From an uncultured Alphaproteobacteria bacterium (GTDB lineage: Bacteria > Pseudomonadota > Alphaproteobacteria > UBA8366 > JADFVY01): a stretch of DNA of 63,783 nt. The notes below the pieces were generated by a model. The model was not told the DNA's origin and did no database searches. It saw only the letters and a list, made by a program, of their open reading frames with translations. Location of the stretch: NCBI GenBank assembly GCA_947259795.1, contig CAMYNJ010000083.1, forward strand, positions 1 through 63,783. Reading direction: 5' to 3'. Of this stretch, positions 34,870 to 44,022 are shown piece by piece. The translations under genes were made by a program, and so were the position numbers. How positions within the stretch are numbered: position 1 is the first letter of the stretch; each line of letters begins with the position of its first letter.

Positions 34870-35949
34870 TCAAAACATGTTTAGCTGGTCCCCCGCCCTT
34901 GGCGGCCGGCGGAAGCGGGATTCGTCCACCGGCGGGTGGCCGCGATGCAGGCCGTGGCGGCGGCTGGCGAGGCGGAAGCGCTGGGCGATATGCTCAGCGT
35001 AGGGGCCGTCGCCGGTCTGGCGCTTGCCCCACTCGGTCTGGTACAGCGCGCCGCCCCTTGTCTGGCGCACCAGGCTCATCACGCGGGCGGCGCGGTCCGG
35101 ATAGTTGGCGGCCAGCCAGTCTGCAAACAGCTCCTTGATCTCATGCGGCAGGCGCAGCAGCACATAGCCCGCCGCCCCTGCGCCGGCCTCGGCCGCGGCC
35201 TCCAGAATTTTCTCGATCTCGTGATCGTTGAGCGCGGGCAGGATCGGCGCAGCCAAAACCGTCACCGGCACGCCGGCCGCTGCCAGCCCGCGGATCGCCT
35301 CCAGCCGCCGGGCCGGGGTCGGTGCGCGGGGCTCCATGCGCCGGGCCAACGCGCGGTCCAGCGTGGTTACCGAGACCGCCACCCGCAGAATCCCTTCGGC
35401 CGCCATTGGGGCGAGAATGTCCAGGTCGCGCAGGATCAGGTTCGATTTGGTGACGATGCCGACCGGGTGGCGGTAATCGGCCAGCACCTCCAGGATCCGC
35501 CGGGTCAGTTTCCGGTCCCGCTCGATGGGCTGGTAAGGGTCGGTATTGGCGCCAAGCACGAGGGTCGCAGCGCGATATTTCGGGTCGCGCAGCTCGGCCT
35601 CCAGCAAGACCGCCGCGTCCGGCTTCCAGTAAAGCTTGGTCTCGAAATCCAGCCCCGGCGAGTGGCCCAGATAGGCATGCGTCGGCCGTGCGAAGCAATA
35701 GATGCAGCCATGCTCGCAGCCCTTGTAGGGATTGATAGACCGGTCGAAGGGGATGTCCGGCGACTGGTTGCGTGTGATGATCTTGCGCGCGCTGTCGACG
35801 CCCAGCGTTGTGCGCAGCGGCCTCGGTTCCTCGTCGCCCAGCCCCCAGCCGTCGTCGGTCGCGACCCGAACCTCCGGCTCGAACCGCCCGGTCGGGTTCC
35901 CCACCGCCGCGCGCCCCTTGCGCAACCTGTCCGCCAGAGTTTCGTCCAT
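34870..35949 (-). CDS. PA0069-family radical SAM protein
   Basis: 359 residues from ATG 35949; upstream in-frame sequence is not family-like. The AdoMet-cluster motif is Cys78-X3-Cys82-X2-Cys85 in KGCEHGCIYCFA, preceded by SINPYKG. The order SARKIITRNQSPDIPFDRS, LGANTDPYQPIERDRKLTR and SVTTLDRALARRMEPRAP matches the PA0069/SplB-like group, often annotated as a DNA repair photolyase-like protein although no such activity is established for this subgroup. The substrate is unknown. It lies 94 bp after the RND transporter gene on the same strand. Confidence 0.9.
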   Translation of the reverse strand: MDETLADRLRKGRAAVGNPTGRFEPEVRVATDDGWGLGDEEPRPLRTTLGVDSARKIITRNQSPDIPFDRSINPYKGCEHGCIYCFARPTHAYLGHSPGLDFETKLYWKPDAAVLLEAELRDPKYRAATLVLGANTDPYQPIERDRKLTRRILEVLADYRHPVGIVTKSNLILRDLDILAPMAAEGILRVAVSVTTLDRALARRMEPRAPTPARRLEAIRGLAAAGVPVTVLAAPILPALNDHEIEKILEAAAEAGAGAAGYVLLRLPHEIKELFADWLAANYPDRAARVMSLVRQTRGGALYQTEWGKRQTGDGPYAEHIAQRFRLASRRHGLHRGHPPVDESRFRRPPRAGDQLNMF

Positions 35950-36043
35950 GCGGCCAGCATAAAGAACAAAAAGCGAACAATCAATCGGCAATATCCCCAT
36001 TATGGGTCATCGTCCGCTGGCCCGCCCATTCCGCGAATTTCCG

Positions 36044-39000
36044 CTACCGGCCATCGGAGAGCAGGCCGACATCCTCAAGAATGACGAAAAACGCGGGGAC
36101 CAGGAACAGCGACGAGACCGTTGCCGTCAAAAGCCCGAACGCCAGGCTGGCCACCAGCGGAATCAGGAGCTGAGCCTGGGTGCTGGTTTCGGTGAGCATC
36201 GGCAACAACCCCGCAATGGTGGTCAGCGACGTCAGCATGATCGGGCGGAAGCGTTCGCGCGCCGCCTGCTGGGCGGCCTCGGCGACGTCCGCCCCTTCCT
36301 TCAGACGATCCTTCAGGAATCTCACAAGCAGGATATTGTCGTTCACCACCACGCCGGCCAGGGTGGCGAAACCGACCAGGCTGGGCATGGTGAGATCGAG
36401 GCCCAGTGCGAGATGCCCCCATGCCACGCCGATCAGCCCCATCGGGATCGCCAGAATCACGGCGAATGGCTGCACGTAATTACGAAACTGGAATGCGAGG
36501 ATCAGGAAGATGCCCGCCAGCCCGATCAGCAAGTTGGTCTGCAGGGAATTGCCGGTGTCGGCGGTATCCTTGTCCTGCCCCTGGGACGAGAACCGGAGGC
36601 CCGGATACTTTTCCTTGAGTCGGGGCATGAAGTGCTTCTTCAGCGCCGCCATAATTTCCCGCGCGTTGGCAACGTTGGTGTCGAGCGTGCCTTGTACGGT
36701 GACCGTGCGCTGGCCGTTGACACGGTGAATGCGGGCGAAGCCGCGCGTTTCCTCGATCTCTGCCACGGCGCTGAGCGGTATCAAACTGCCGTCGGCAGCG
36801 CGGATTTTCAAATAACGCAGGTCATCCACACTATTGCGATCGGGGTCCGCAAGGCGGACGGTGACGTCATAAGCCTCGGTGTTGAACAGAACCTCCATCC
36901 CGGTGCCGCCGTGCAACGCCGCGCGGGCCTCGTTGCCCACGGTGCGAGCGGTCATGCCGAAAATGCCCGCGGACTCTTTCATATGGAGTCGCAGTTCGGG
37001 CTTGCCCGGGCGAAGGTCGTCGGACAAATCCGTCACCCCGCGAAAACGCGAAAGATAGGCTTGCAAGTCGAGGGACGCCTGCTTCAGCGTCTCCAGCCCG
37101 CCACCCTGAAGGCGCAGGTCGATGGCCTTGCCCGCGACTCCGCGCTCCTTGTCGGTGAATTTCAGGGAGATGACGTCGGGCACGCCGCCCACCAATTCGC
37201 GCCAGCGGCCAAGCATCTCGTCAACGGTGCCGATGCGTTCTTCCGCGCGCAGCAGATCGGCGCTGACCGTGGCCAGATGCGGTCCGCTTTCGAATGCGCC
37301 GACATTGGTGTTGAACAGTACCGAGACGTTTTTCACCAACCGCTTGCCACCGGACTGCCGGGCGGAAAGTTCCTCATCCAGCTGGTGCAGCGCCTCGACT
37401 GCCCGGGCAACAACTTCCTCCGTGCGGGCCAGAGGCGTGCCCTGGGGCAGCAGAATGCGCATCTGGATCACATCGCTTTCCAGATTGGGGAAAGCCTGGT
37501 ATTTGAGCAAACCCGCCGGGATGGTCGCATAGGACGCCATCACCAAGCCGATCATGACGCCGAGGGACAGATACGGCTGACGAGTGACTTTGCCGACCAG
37601 GGGGATGAAAAATCCATCGCGCAAGCGCTCGAACCGCGCATCGAACCATGCCTGAACGCCCTTGCGTTCGGCGGTCTCCATTTTTTTCATGGAGTGGCGC
37701 AGATGCGCCGGCAGGATCAGAAACGCCTCGATCAGGCTGATGCTCAACGTAATCAGTAACACCGCGGGCAGGAATTTCAGCACCGCGCCCATCTTGCCGG
37801 ACAGAAACGCCAACGGCCCGACCACCATGGCCGTGGTCAGGAACGACGACAATACGCCCGGCATCACCTGGCGCGTTCCGTCGACGGCCGCGTCCAGCGC
37901 CTTCTTCCCGCGGCGCAGATGAGCGGCGACATTTTCGGAAATGACGATGGCGTCATCCATCAACAGGCCGATCGCGACCAGAAGCCCTACCATGGTTATC
38001 ATGTTGAGCGAGTAGCCCAGGGCGTTCATGGCGAACACCGCCCCCAGAAAGGACACAGGCAGGCCCATGGTGACCCAGAAGCTGAAACGAAACGAGAAGA
38101 ACAGCCACATGGTCAAAAACACCAGGACCAGGCCTAGCGCACCGTTGCTGGCCAGAATGCGCAGGCGGTCGCGGATGTTGGTGGTGACGTCGGTGCTGAT
38201 CTCCAAGCTTATGCCACGCGGTGCAAATTCACGCTCGCGGATCAGGTTCTCCTCGATGGCGTCCATGACGCGCAAACTGTCCTGATTGTAGGTTTTGGAG
38301 ATTTCCAGAAGCGCGGCGCGCCGGCCGTTGAACAGAATCCTGTCTTCCGGCCGGTCGAAGATTGTACGGACATCGGCAATGTCGCCCAGACGGATTCGCC
38401 CGCCGGTCTTGCCGGATACGATAATCAGATTGTCGAATTCCCCCGGCGTGCGGCGCTGCTCGTCGAATCGCACGATCAGGTCGCCGTCGGGGGTTTGCAT
38501 CGTGCCCGAGGGCATGTCGACGCTCTGGCGCTCGATGGCAGCCTGAATGTCTGAGACGCCGAGGCCATAGCGTTGCAAGGCCTCCGCCGGAAACTCGATG
38601 GCGATGTCCTGATCGGAAAAGCCCTGGATGCGCACCTGCGCTATTCGCAAATCGCGCTTGAGACGCTCCTTGACCTTGTCCGCATAGGCTTTCAGTCCCT
38701 CCGCGGACATATCGCCCGTGATGGCGATGCTGGCGACCGTGGCGGTACGTTCAAGCTTCACGATTGACGGCTTTTCGACCTTGGCGGGGAATGAGGCGAT
38801 GGCCTCTACCTGCGCCTTCACGTCTTCGAAAAATTCGACCATGTCGGCGCCGTCACGCATTTGGGCGGTAAAAATAGCGATGCTTTCGCGGGCTTCGCAG
38901 CGCATCTCGATCAGGCCGGCGACGCTGTCGAGAGCGTCCTCGATGCGCAGGCAGACGGCGTCCTCGATCACATCCGGGGTCGCGCCCGGATAGCTGGCGC

Positions 39001-39136
39001 GGATCTCCACCTCGGTCGGCGGGATCACAGGGAAGGTGTCGCGCTGCAAGTTAGGCAGCGCGGCCAGCCCCAGTACCGCCACGGCGATCATCAACACGTT
39101 TGCCGCGGTGGGGTGGCTTCCGAAATAGCGGATCAC
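36044..39136 (-). CDS. RND-family efflux transporter, inner-membrane subunit
   Basis: 1030 residues. The first helix follows MIRYFGSHPTAANVLMIAVAVLGL; two large periplasmic loops and twelve membrane helices are arranged as in AcrB/MexB-like pumps. The proton-relay aspartates are in GLLMDDAIVISENV in helix 4. LVGFATLAGVVVNDNILLVRF is the equivalent in the second half. The sequence lies in the broad HAE-1-like group close to the CzcA/AcrB boundary, so substrates may be organic compounds rather than metals. The start overlaps the adaptor stop by 4 bp (ATGA). No outer-membrane channel gene is nearby. Confidence 0.93.
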   Translation of the reverse strand: MIRYFGSHPTAANVLMIAVAVLGLAALPNLQRDTFPVIPPTEVEIRASYPGATPDVIEDAVCLRIEDALDSVAGLIEMRCEARESIAIFTAQMRDGADMVEFFEDVKAQVEAIASFPAKVEKPSIVKLERTATVASIAITGDMSAEGLKAYADKVKERLKRDLRIAQVRIQGFSDQDIAIEFPAEALQRYGLGVSDIQAAIERQSVDMPSGTMQTPDGDLIVRFDEQRRTPGEFDNLIIVSGKTGGRIRLGDIADVRTIFDRPEDRILFNGRRAALLEISKTYNQDSLRVMDAIEENLIREREFAPRGISLEISTDVTTNIRDRLRILASNGALGLVLVFLTMWLFFSFRFSFWVTMGLPVSFLGAVFAMNALGYSLNMITMVGLLVAIGLLMDDAIVISENVAAHLRRGKKALDAAVDGTRQVMPGVLSSFLTTAMVVGPLAFLSGKMGAVLKFLPAVLLITLSISLIEAFLILPAHLRHSMKKMETAERKGVQAWFDARFERLRDGFFIPLVGKVTRQPYLSLGVMIGLVMASYATIPAGLLKYQAFPNLESDVIQMRILLPQGTPLARTEEVVARAVEALHQLDEELSARQSGGKRLVKNVSVLFNTNVGAFESGPHLATVSADLLRAEERIGTVDEMLGRWRELVGGVPDVISLKFTDKERGVAGKAIDLRLQGGGLETLKQASLDLQAYLSRFRGVTDLSDDLRPGKPELRLHMKESAGIFGMTARTVGNEARAALHGGTGMEVLFNTEAYDVTVRLADPDRNSVDDLRYLKIRAADGSLIPLSAVAEIEETRGFARIHRVNGQRTVTVQGTLDTNVANAREIMAALKKHFMPRLKEKYPGLRFSSQGQDKDTADTGNSLQTNLLIGLAGIFLILAFQFRNYVQPFAVILAIPMGLIGVAWGHLALGLDLTMPSLVGFATLAGVVVNDNILLVRFLKDRLKEGADVAEAAQQAARERFRPIMLTSLTTIAGLLPMLTETSTQAQLLIPLVASLAFGLLTATVSSLFLVPAFFVILEDVGLLSDGR

Positions 39137-40461
39137 TGTCGTGGCTCCTTGCCCGTCGCTTCGATGACCATGCGTTTCTTGGTTTTCTTGTCATCCTGGG
39201 GATCGAGCAGCATTCCATCGATGGCGCTCGGAAGGTCGGATGTCACGATGCGCTCGCCGGGTTTCACTCCTTCTTTCAGTACCGCATAGCCTCCCAGCGT
39301 GAAGCCGATCTCGACCTTTCGCGTCTCCAGGCGGTTGTCTTCGTTCACCACGTAAATCCGGCCTCGGTGAAGCGACGAAAGCGGCACTACAATCTGATTT
39401 TTCATGGGGCCAGACTTCAGCTCCACTTCGACAAAGGTATTGCGGTACAATGGGGGACGCTTTCCCGGTTGCGCCAAATCCGCGGGACGGTCTATGGCGA
39501 CCACCACGCCGAGGCTTTGCGTCTGCGGATCGATAATGCCGGATACCCGCGCGATCCGCGCGGGCCACTCCACGACGTGAGTGGCCGTGCGCAGGCGCAC
39601 CATGGCGCTTAGCCCCATGACGCCAATTCTTGCGGCGCTTTCATTTTCCCGGACCACTGCCCCGATGAGCGGGCGCAGGGCCCCGACTGGAAACTGCGCC
39701 TCGATCTCGGCCACGTCCAGGCCATCCGCAGTAAATAGTAACTGACCCTTGTTGGCATACTGGGCCAAGCCAATCCTTACATCGGTCACGCGTGCATCGA
39801 AGGGTGCAACGACATGGGTGCGTTCCAGGTCGAGTTCGGCGCTGGCTTTTTGCGCAAGGAGAACCTGACGTTCGACCCTGTTGAGTTCGATGGCATTTTT
39901 CAGGTTTTGCACCTGCGCCTCACCGTTGAGCATTTGCAGTTCGGCCGCCTCGACGGCGGATTTCGAAACCGCTCCTTTGGCCACAAGACCCTTCTTGCGC
40001 GCGTGATCGTCCCGCAGGAGCTTGAATTCCTTTTCGGCGATGGCAAGGCTGATGCCGGTGGTTTTGGCCTTGACGTCCGAGGCCTGCAACTGTGCTTCGA
40101 TCTGCGCCAGGGCGAGACGATAATTGACGTCCTCGATCTGCAGCATCTCCTCGCCCGCCGAAACCGTGCGCCCGTTCTTCAGGTCTTTCGAGACCCACGC
40201 CACCTGACCTGCGACCTCGGCCACCGCTTCCCAGGTGCGCGCGGGACGGACGGTACCGTAGCCAACCGCGCGCGGCGCCACCGCCAACTGGGAAACCGTC
40301 ATGACGCGGACCTTGGTGGCGCGCTCAACGGGACCCGTCGTTTGCGGGCCGCTTTTTATCTGCGGGGAGAAGAAGATCGCCGCCGCCCCGATCATGATCG
40401 GCGGAAGAATCAACAGTCTTCGGCTCCATATTCGATTGAAAAAGCCTTTGCCCGCATTCAT
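39133..40461 (-). CDS. RND efflux periplasmic adaptor (membrane fusion protein)
   Basis: 442 residues from ATG 40461; a GTG 30 nt upstream is also possible, and neither has a strong ribosome site. A single N-terminal membrane anchor (LLILPPIMIGAAAIFF) is followed by the barrel-sandwich half VAEVAGQVAWVSKDLKNGRTVSAG, an alpha-helical hairpin rich in Leu, Ala and Lys, and the second lipoyl half THVVAPFDARVTDVRIGLAQY. It links the RND pump to an outer-membrane channel across the periplasm. It is coupled to the pump gene by a 4-bp overlap and probably drives its expression. Confidence 0.9.
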   Translation of the reverse strand: MNAGKGFFNRIWSRRLLILPPIMIGAAAIFFSPQIKSGPQTTGPVERATKVRVMTVSQLAVAPRAVGYGTVRPARTWEAVAEVAGQVAWVSKDLKNGRTVSAGEEMLQIEDVNYRLALAQIEAQLQASDVKAKTTGISLAIAEKEFKLLRDDHARKKGLVAKGAVSKSAVEAAELQMLNGEAQVQNLKNAIELNRVERQVLLAQKASAELDLERTHVVAPFDARVTDVRIGLAQYANKGQLLFTADGLDVAEIEAQFPVGALRPLIGAVVRENESAARIGVMGLSAMVRLRTATHVVEWPARIARVSGIIDPQTQSLGVVVAIDRPADLAQPGKRPPLYRNTFVEVELKSGPMKNQIVVPLSSLHRGRIYVVNEDNRLETRKVEIGFTLGGYAVLKEGVKPGERIVTSDLPSAIDGMLLDPQDDKKTKKRMVIEATGKEPRQ

Positions 40462-40542
40462 TGAAACAATCTCGAAATTGCTGATGGACACCGCTTGAGA
40501 ACGATCGGGATGTTAACGAATTATTAATTTCGGGTAATTGCT

Positions 40543-41658
40543 CTAGGTCAAGAGCCGTCGTGAAGCCATCGGGTTTTCGAAATTCGCCGCCAACCCGCCC
40601 GGGTTCCGCCATTCGGCCCGGATGCGCTCCACGGTGGCGGCGGTCAGGTAGTCGCGGGTGCGGGACTCGACATGGGCGATGAGGGCGGCGTCGCGATTTT
40701 CGGCCGACCAGTCCTCGGTCGCCGCGGCGGCATGCTTGGCCTCGACCCGCTGCTTGCGTGACTGCACCCGCCACATCGCCGACCAGGTGGTGGAGCGCAG
40801 CCAGGTCATGCGGCGTAGCGGCATCAGCCAGGGCTGCAACTGATGCGCCAGCGGGGCCGGGATGGCGCCGAGATAATGGCGGTAGAAACCGGCCACGTCG
40901 GCGGGCGCGATCTCAACGCCCGAGTCCACGTCCCAGGTAGTCGAGGTATAGAGCGTGCAATGGGCCAGATCGATGGCCGGCGCGCCATAGAGCGCCTTTT
41001 CCAAGTCGACGATGAAGGCGCGGCCGTCGGCGCGTACCACGTAATTGCCGGGGTGGGTATCGGTGGCGACCAGAGTGACCGGTTGCGGCTTGCCGACACT
41101 TTCCCCGGCGAACCGGCGGGCCCATTCGATCTCTTCCCCGATCATGCGCCGGGCGTCCCGGTCAGCGCAGCCCTCTTCCAGGAAACCGGTCTGTTCCTCG
41201 ATGAAATTCAAGGCGCCGGCCACGGGGTCCATATGGTTGGCCAGCGGCGGGCGATATTCGGGATCCGGCACCGGCAGGTTGTGGATCGAGGCCAGGCATT
41301 CCGCCAGCGCCGGCAGGTCGGCGGGCAGCCGCGCCGGGCGGCCCTCGATACAATCAACGATCAGCGCGCCCATCGGCAGGTCCTCGCTCGGCTCGATCAC
41401 GCCATGCGGCCTCGGCGCATGGCCGCCCGCGGCGCAGCGGGCGAAGCCGGCGAGCTGGTACTCCAGGTTCTCGCGCGCGGCCAGGGCGAACTGGCTCTGG
41501 CGCGGCACCCGTAGCAGCGCGCCGGTATCGCGGATGATCACATGGTCATGCGCCAGCCCCTTCTGCTTCATCGGCTCCAGCGCATCGCGCGGAACCGTCT
41601 CGAAGCCGGGGCGGGTAACAAGTGCGGCATGCAGACTATCGAGGTCTTGCGGGGTCAT
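40543..41658 (-). CDS. APH/choline-kinase-family phosphotransferase
   Basis: 371 residues from ATG 41658. The kinase-like catalytic loop reads TDTHPGNYVV, with the metal-binding Asp in IVDLEKALYGAPAIDLAH; the conserved first His-Gly of the Brenner motif is altered (ATD replaces HGD). The N-terminal lobe (HVIIRDTGALLRVPRQSQFALAA) looks nucleotide-binding. Such enzymes phosphorylate aminoglycosides, amino alcohols, sugars or small metabolites; the substrate here is unknown. It is divergent from the two sugar-transferase genes across 153 bp, so it may act on a related product, an inference from position only. Confidence 0.8.
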   Translation of the reverse strand: MTPQDLDSLHAALVTRPGFETVPRDALEPMKQKGLAHDHVIIRDTGALLRVPRQSQFALAARENLEYQLAGFARCAAGGHAPRPHGVIEPSEDLPMGALIVDCIEGRPARLPADLPALAECLASIHNLPVPDPEYRPPLANHMDPVAGALNFIEEQTGFLEEGCADRDARRMIGEEIEWARRFAGESVGKPQPVTLVATDTHPGNYVVRADGRAFIVDLEKALYGAPAIDLAHCTLYTSTTWDVDSGVEIAPADVAGFYRHYLGAIPAPLAHQLQPWLMPLRRMTWLRSTTWSAMWRVQSRKQRVEAKHAAAATEDWSAENRDAALIAHVESRTRDYLTAATVERIRAEWRNPGGLAANFENPMASRRLLT

Positions 41659-41811
41659 CGGTCCAGGCGCTGGCGAAAGGGTGGCGCATTGATAGTGCCG
41701 CAATCCCTCCAAGGGCAAGTTAGTAAAGTTCGAATTACGCTGGATCGCGCCTGGGCTGTGGCTTCCGCCCCTGTTGGGCTGGCCGCTGTTGCCGTGCTAA
41801 ACAGTGGCGCC

Positions 41812-42501
41812 ATGGCAAAGATCAGCATCGTCATCCCTACCCTGAACGCCGCCGCCGCGCTGCGGCGCAGCCTGCCGCCGCTGGCGGAATTCGCCGTGCT
41901 GGATCTGATCCGCGATGTCATCGTCGCCGACGGCGGGTCGACCGACGAAACTCTGGCGATCGCCGAGGCTGCGGGGGCACATTTCATACAGGCGAAAAAG
42001 GGACGCGGCGTCCAGCTTGCCACCGGCGCGGAGGCGGCGCGCGGCGACTGGCTGCTGTTCCTGCATGCCGATACGATCCTGCAGCCGGGCTGGGGCCGGG
42101 CGGTACGCGATTTTATCAGCAACACTGAAAATCTGCGCTGTGCCGGCTATTTCCGCTTCGCGCTGGATGACAGCCGGCTGGGCGCGCGGCGCATCCAGTG
42201 GCTGACCAATTTGCGGGCCCGCATCCTCGGTCTGCCCTACGGTGACCAGGGGCTTTTGGTCTCGCGCGGGTTCTATCGCCAACTCGGCGGCTTCCGGCCG
42301 CTGGCGCTGATGGAGGATGTCGACCTCGTCCGCCGCATCGGACGCGGCCGGCTGCAAATGCTGAAGGCCACCGCCGTCACCTCGGCCGCGCGTTACCGGC
42401 ACGACGGTTTCTGGCTCCGGCCGATCCGCAACCAGTTCTGCCTGTTGCTCTGGCTCCTCGGCATTCCGCTTAAACGCATCATGCGGATCTATTACCGGTG
42501 A
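41812..42501 (+). CDS. GT2-type glycosyltransferase, TIGR04283-like (rSAM/selenodomain-associated transferase 2)
   Basis: 229 residues from ATG 41812. The N-terminus KISIVIPTLNAAAALRR, VIVADGGSTDETLAIA, GRGVQLATGAEAARGDWLLF and LHADTIL form the GT-A nucleotide-sugar binding core with its DxD-like site. LPYGDQGLLVSRGFYRQLGGF and MEDVDLVRRI match the small family annotated rSAM/selenodomain-associated transferase 2, also named in arsenosugar biosynthesis. The stop overlaps the GTG of the next gene by 4 bp. No radical SAM ArsS partner or selenodomain gene is in the window. Confidence 0.85.
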   Translation: MAKISIVIPTLNAAAALRRSLPPLAEFAVLDLIRDVIVADGGSTDETLAIAEAAGAHFIQAKKGRGVQLATGAEAARGDWLLFLHADTILQPGWGRAVRDFISNTENLRCAGYFRFALDDSRLGARRIQWLTNLRARILGLPYGDQGLLVSRGFYRQLGGFRPLALMEDVDLVRRIGRGRLQMLKATAVTSAARYRHDGFWLRPIRNQFCLLLWLLGIPLKRIMRIYYR

Positions 42502-43085
42502 GGGGCACGCTGATCGTCTTCGCCCGCGCCCCTCAGCTGGGCGGGGTCAAGCGACGGCTGGCCGCCGGCATCGGCTGCCGCGCGGCGCTGCGCTTTCACC
42601 GCATCAATACCGAATCGCTGATCCGCCGCCTGGGCCGCGACCGGCGCTGGCGCACGATGCTAGCGGTCACGCCCGAACCCTGGCGATGGCCCGCTCATTT
42701 GCCGCGCATGAACCAACATGGCCATGATTTGGGTGCGCGCATGGCCAATGCACTACGGACTGCGCCGCGAGGCCCCGTCCTCCTAGTCGGTAGTGACGTT
42801 CCCGGCATAACGGCCGACGGCATCGCCCGCGCCTTCCATGCACTCCAATCGGCCGACGCGGTGTTCGGCCCCGCGCGCGACGGCGGCTACTGGCTGGTGG
42901 GAATACGGAACAAGGGCCTGCTGCGCCGGCTGTTCCGCAATGTGCGCTGGTCCGGCGAACATGCGCTGGCGGACACGGCTTCGAACCTGCCTGCCGGCCG
43001 CCGCCATGTGCTGGTCGACATGTTGGAAGATGTCGATGATGCGGAAAGTTGGCGGCGCTGGCGGGATAGCGTTAACCGCCCGTAA
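42498..43085 (+). CDS. TIGR04282/DUF2064 family transferase (rSAM/selenodomain-associated transferase 1)
   Basis: 195 residues with a GTG start overlapping the previous TGA by 4 bp. IVFARAPQLGGVKRRLAAGIG, GPVLLVGSDVPGITADGIARAF and GPARDGGYWLVGI are the signature of DUF2064 nucleotidyltransferase-like glycosyltransferases, almost always paired with TIGR04283. The fold resembles CofC/MobA-type nucleotidyltransferases, so it may activate a phosphosugar that the neighbouring enzyme transfers. The 3' end overlaps the converging TPR gene by 14 bp. Confidence 0.87.
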   Translation: MRGTLIVFARAPQLGGVKRRLAAGIGCRAALRFHRINTESLIRRLGRDRRWRTMLAVTPEPWRWPAHLPRMNQHGHDLGARMANALRTAPRGPVLLVGSDVPGITADGIARAFHALQSADAVFGPARDGGYWLVGIRNKGLLRRLFRNVRWSGEHALADTASNLPAGRRHVLVDMLEDVDDAESWRRWRDSVNRP

Positions 43086-44022
43086 TCGCCTTGGCGCGCG
43101 CTTCCAGTTTCGCCGCCTCGTCCTTGCGGCCCATCTCGCTTAGCAGCGCCGCATAATCCCTCAACACCTGGGCGAGATCCGGGTCGTCGGCCCCCAGTGC
43201 CTTTTCGGCCCGCGCCAACGCTTCCCTGAACAGGATTTCCGATTCCGCATGACGGCCCTGGGTCTGGCGGATTTTCGCCAGATTGTTATAGCCGGATGCG
43301 ATGCCGGGATGGTCCGGGCCGAACAGTTCCTCGCGCATCGCCATCGCTTCACGAAACAGCGCCTCGGCCTCCTCGAGCTGGCCCTGCTCGCGCAGCACCC
43401 AGCCCAGCATATGGATGCTGTTCGCGGTTTCCGCGTCGGCGCCGGGCCGCGTCGCGCGCCGCAGCGCCAGACTCTCGCGGTAATGCGGCTCGGCATCGGC
43501 CAGATCACCCATCATCATCAGCGCGCCGGCCAGCCGGAAATGGCCGATCGCGATCTCGGGATTGTCCAGGCTGGAAAGCGTTCTGGTGATAACCAGCGAA
43601 TCACCGAATGCCGCGGCAGCCTCGGCGAATCGGCCCTGCTCGCGGATTGCCAGCCCCATCAGCGTCAGCGACTCGGCGACCGCCGGGTGCATCCCGCCAT
43701 ACAGCTTCAGGCGCTGTTCCAGCGCCCGGCCATGAAATCTTTCCGCCTCGGCGAAGGCGCCTAGTTCGTAGGCCAGCACGCCCATATTGCCGTTGCCGAC
43801 GGGCCTTCTGGGATCGTCTTCGGCAAGGGATTCCGCCAGTGCCAGCGCCTTTCGGAAATGCCGTTCGGCCGCCGCAAGCTCGCCCTTGCCGAACGCCTCC
43901 ACACCGGCCTTGGTGGCGGTCCCCCAAGGGTCCGTCTGGGCCTGGGCGGGCAGCCAAGCAAGGCACAGCAACAGGATTCCGGCCAGCCGGCAAAGCGCCG
44001 CGCCGGGCCGCGCGCGGTTCAT
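43072..44022 (-). CDS. Secreted TPR (kinesin-light-chain-like) protein
   Basis: 316 residues. A signal peptide ends near WLPAQAQ. The rest is a row of about 42-residue TPR repeats with the kinesin light chain type spacing, for example LGAFAEAERFHGRALEQRLKL, QGQLEEAEALFREAMAMREEL and QGRHAESEILFREALARAEK. Such proteins act as periplasmic interaction scaffolds. The start overlaps the moaB stop by 4 bp (ATGA), with AGGAAAAA before it, so it is coupled to moaB and slt. The 3' end overlaps the converging transferase gene by 14 bp. A partner is not evident. Confidence 0.87.
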   Translation of the reverse strand: MNRARPGAALCRLAGILLLCLAWLPAQAQTDPWGTATKAGVEAFGKGELAAAERHFRKALALAESLAEDDPRRPVGNGNMGVLAYELGAFAEAERFHGRALEQRLKLYGGMHPAVAESLTLMGLAIREQGRFAEAAAAFGDSLVITRTLSSLDNPEIAIGHFRLAGALMMMGDLADAEPHYRESLALRRATRPGADAETANSIHMLGWVLREQGQLEEAEALFREAMAMREELFGPDHPGIASGYNNLAKIRQTQGRHAESEILFREALARAEKALGADDPDLAQVLRDYAALLSEMGRKDEAAKLEARAKAITGG

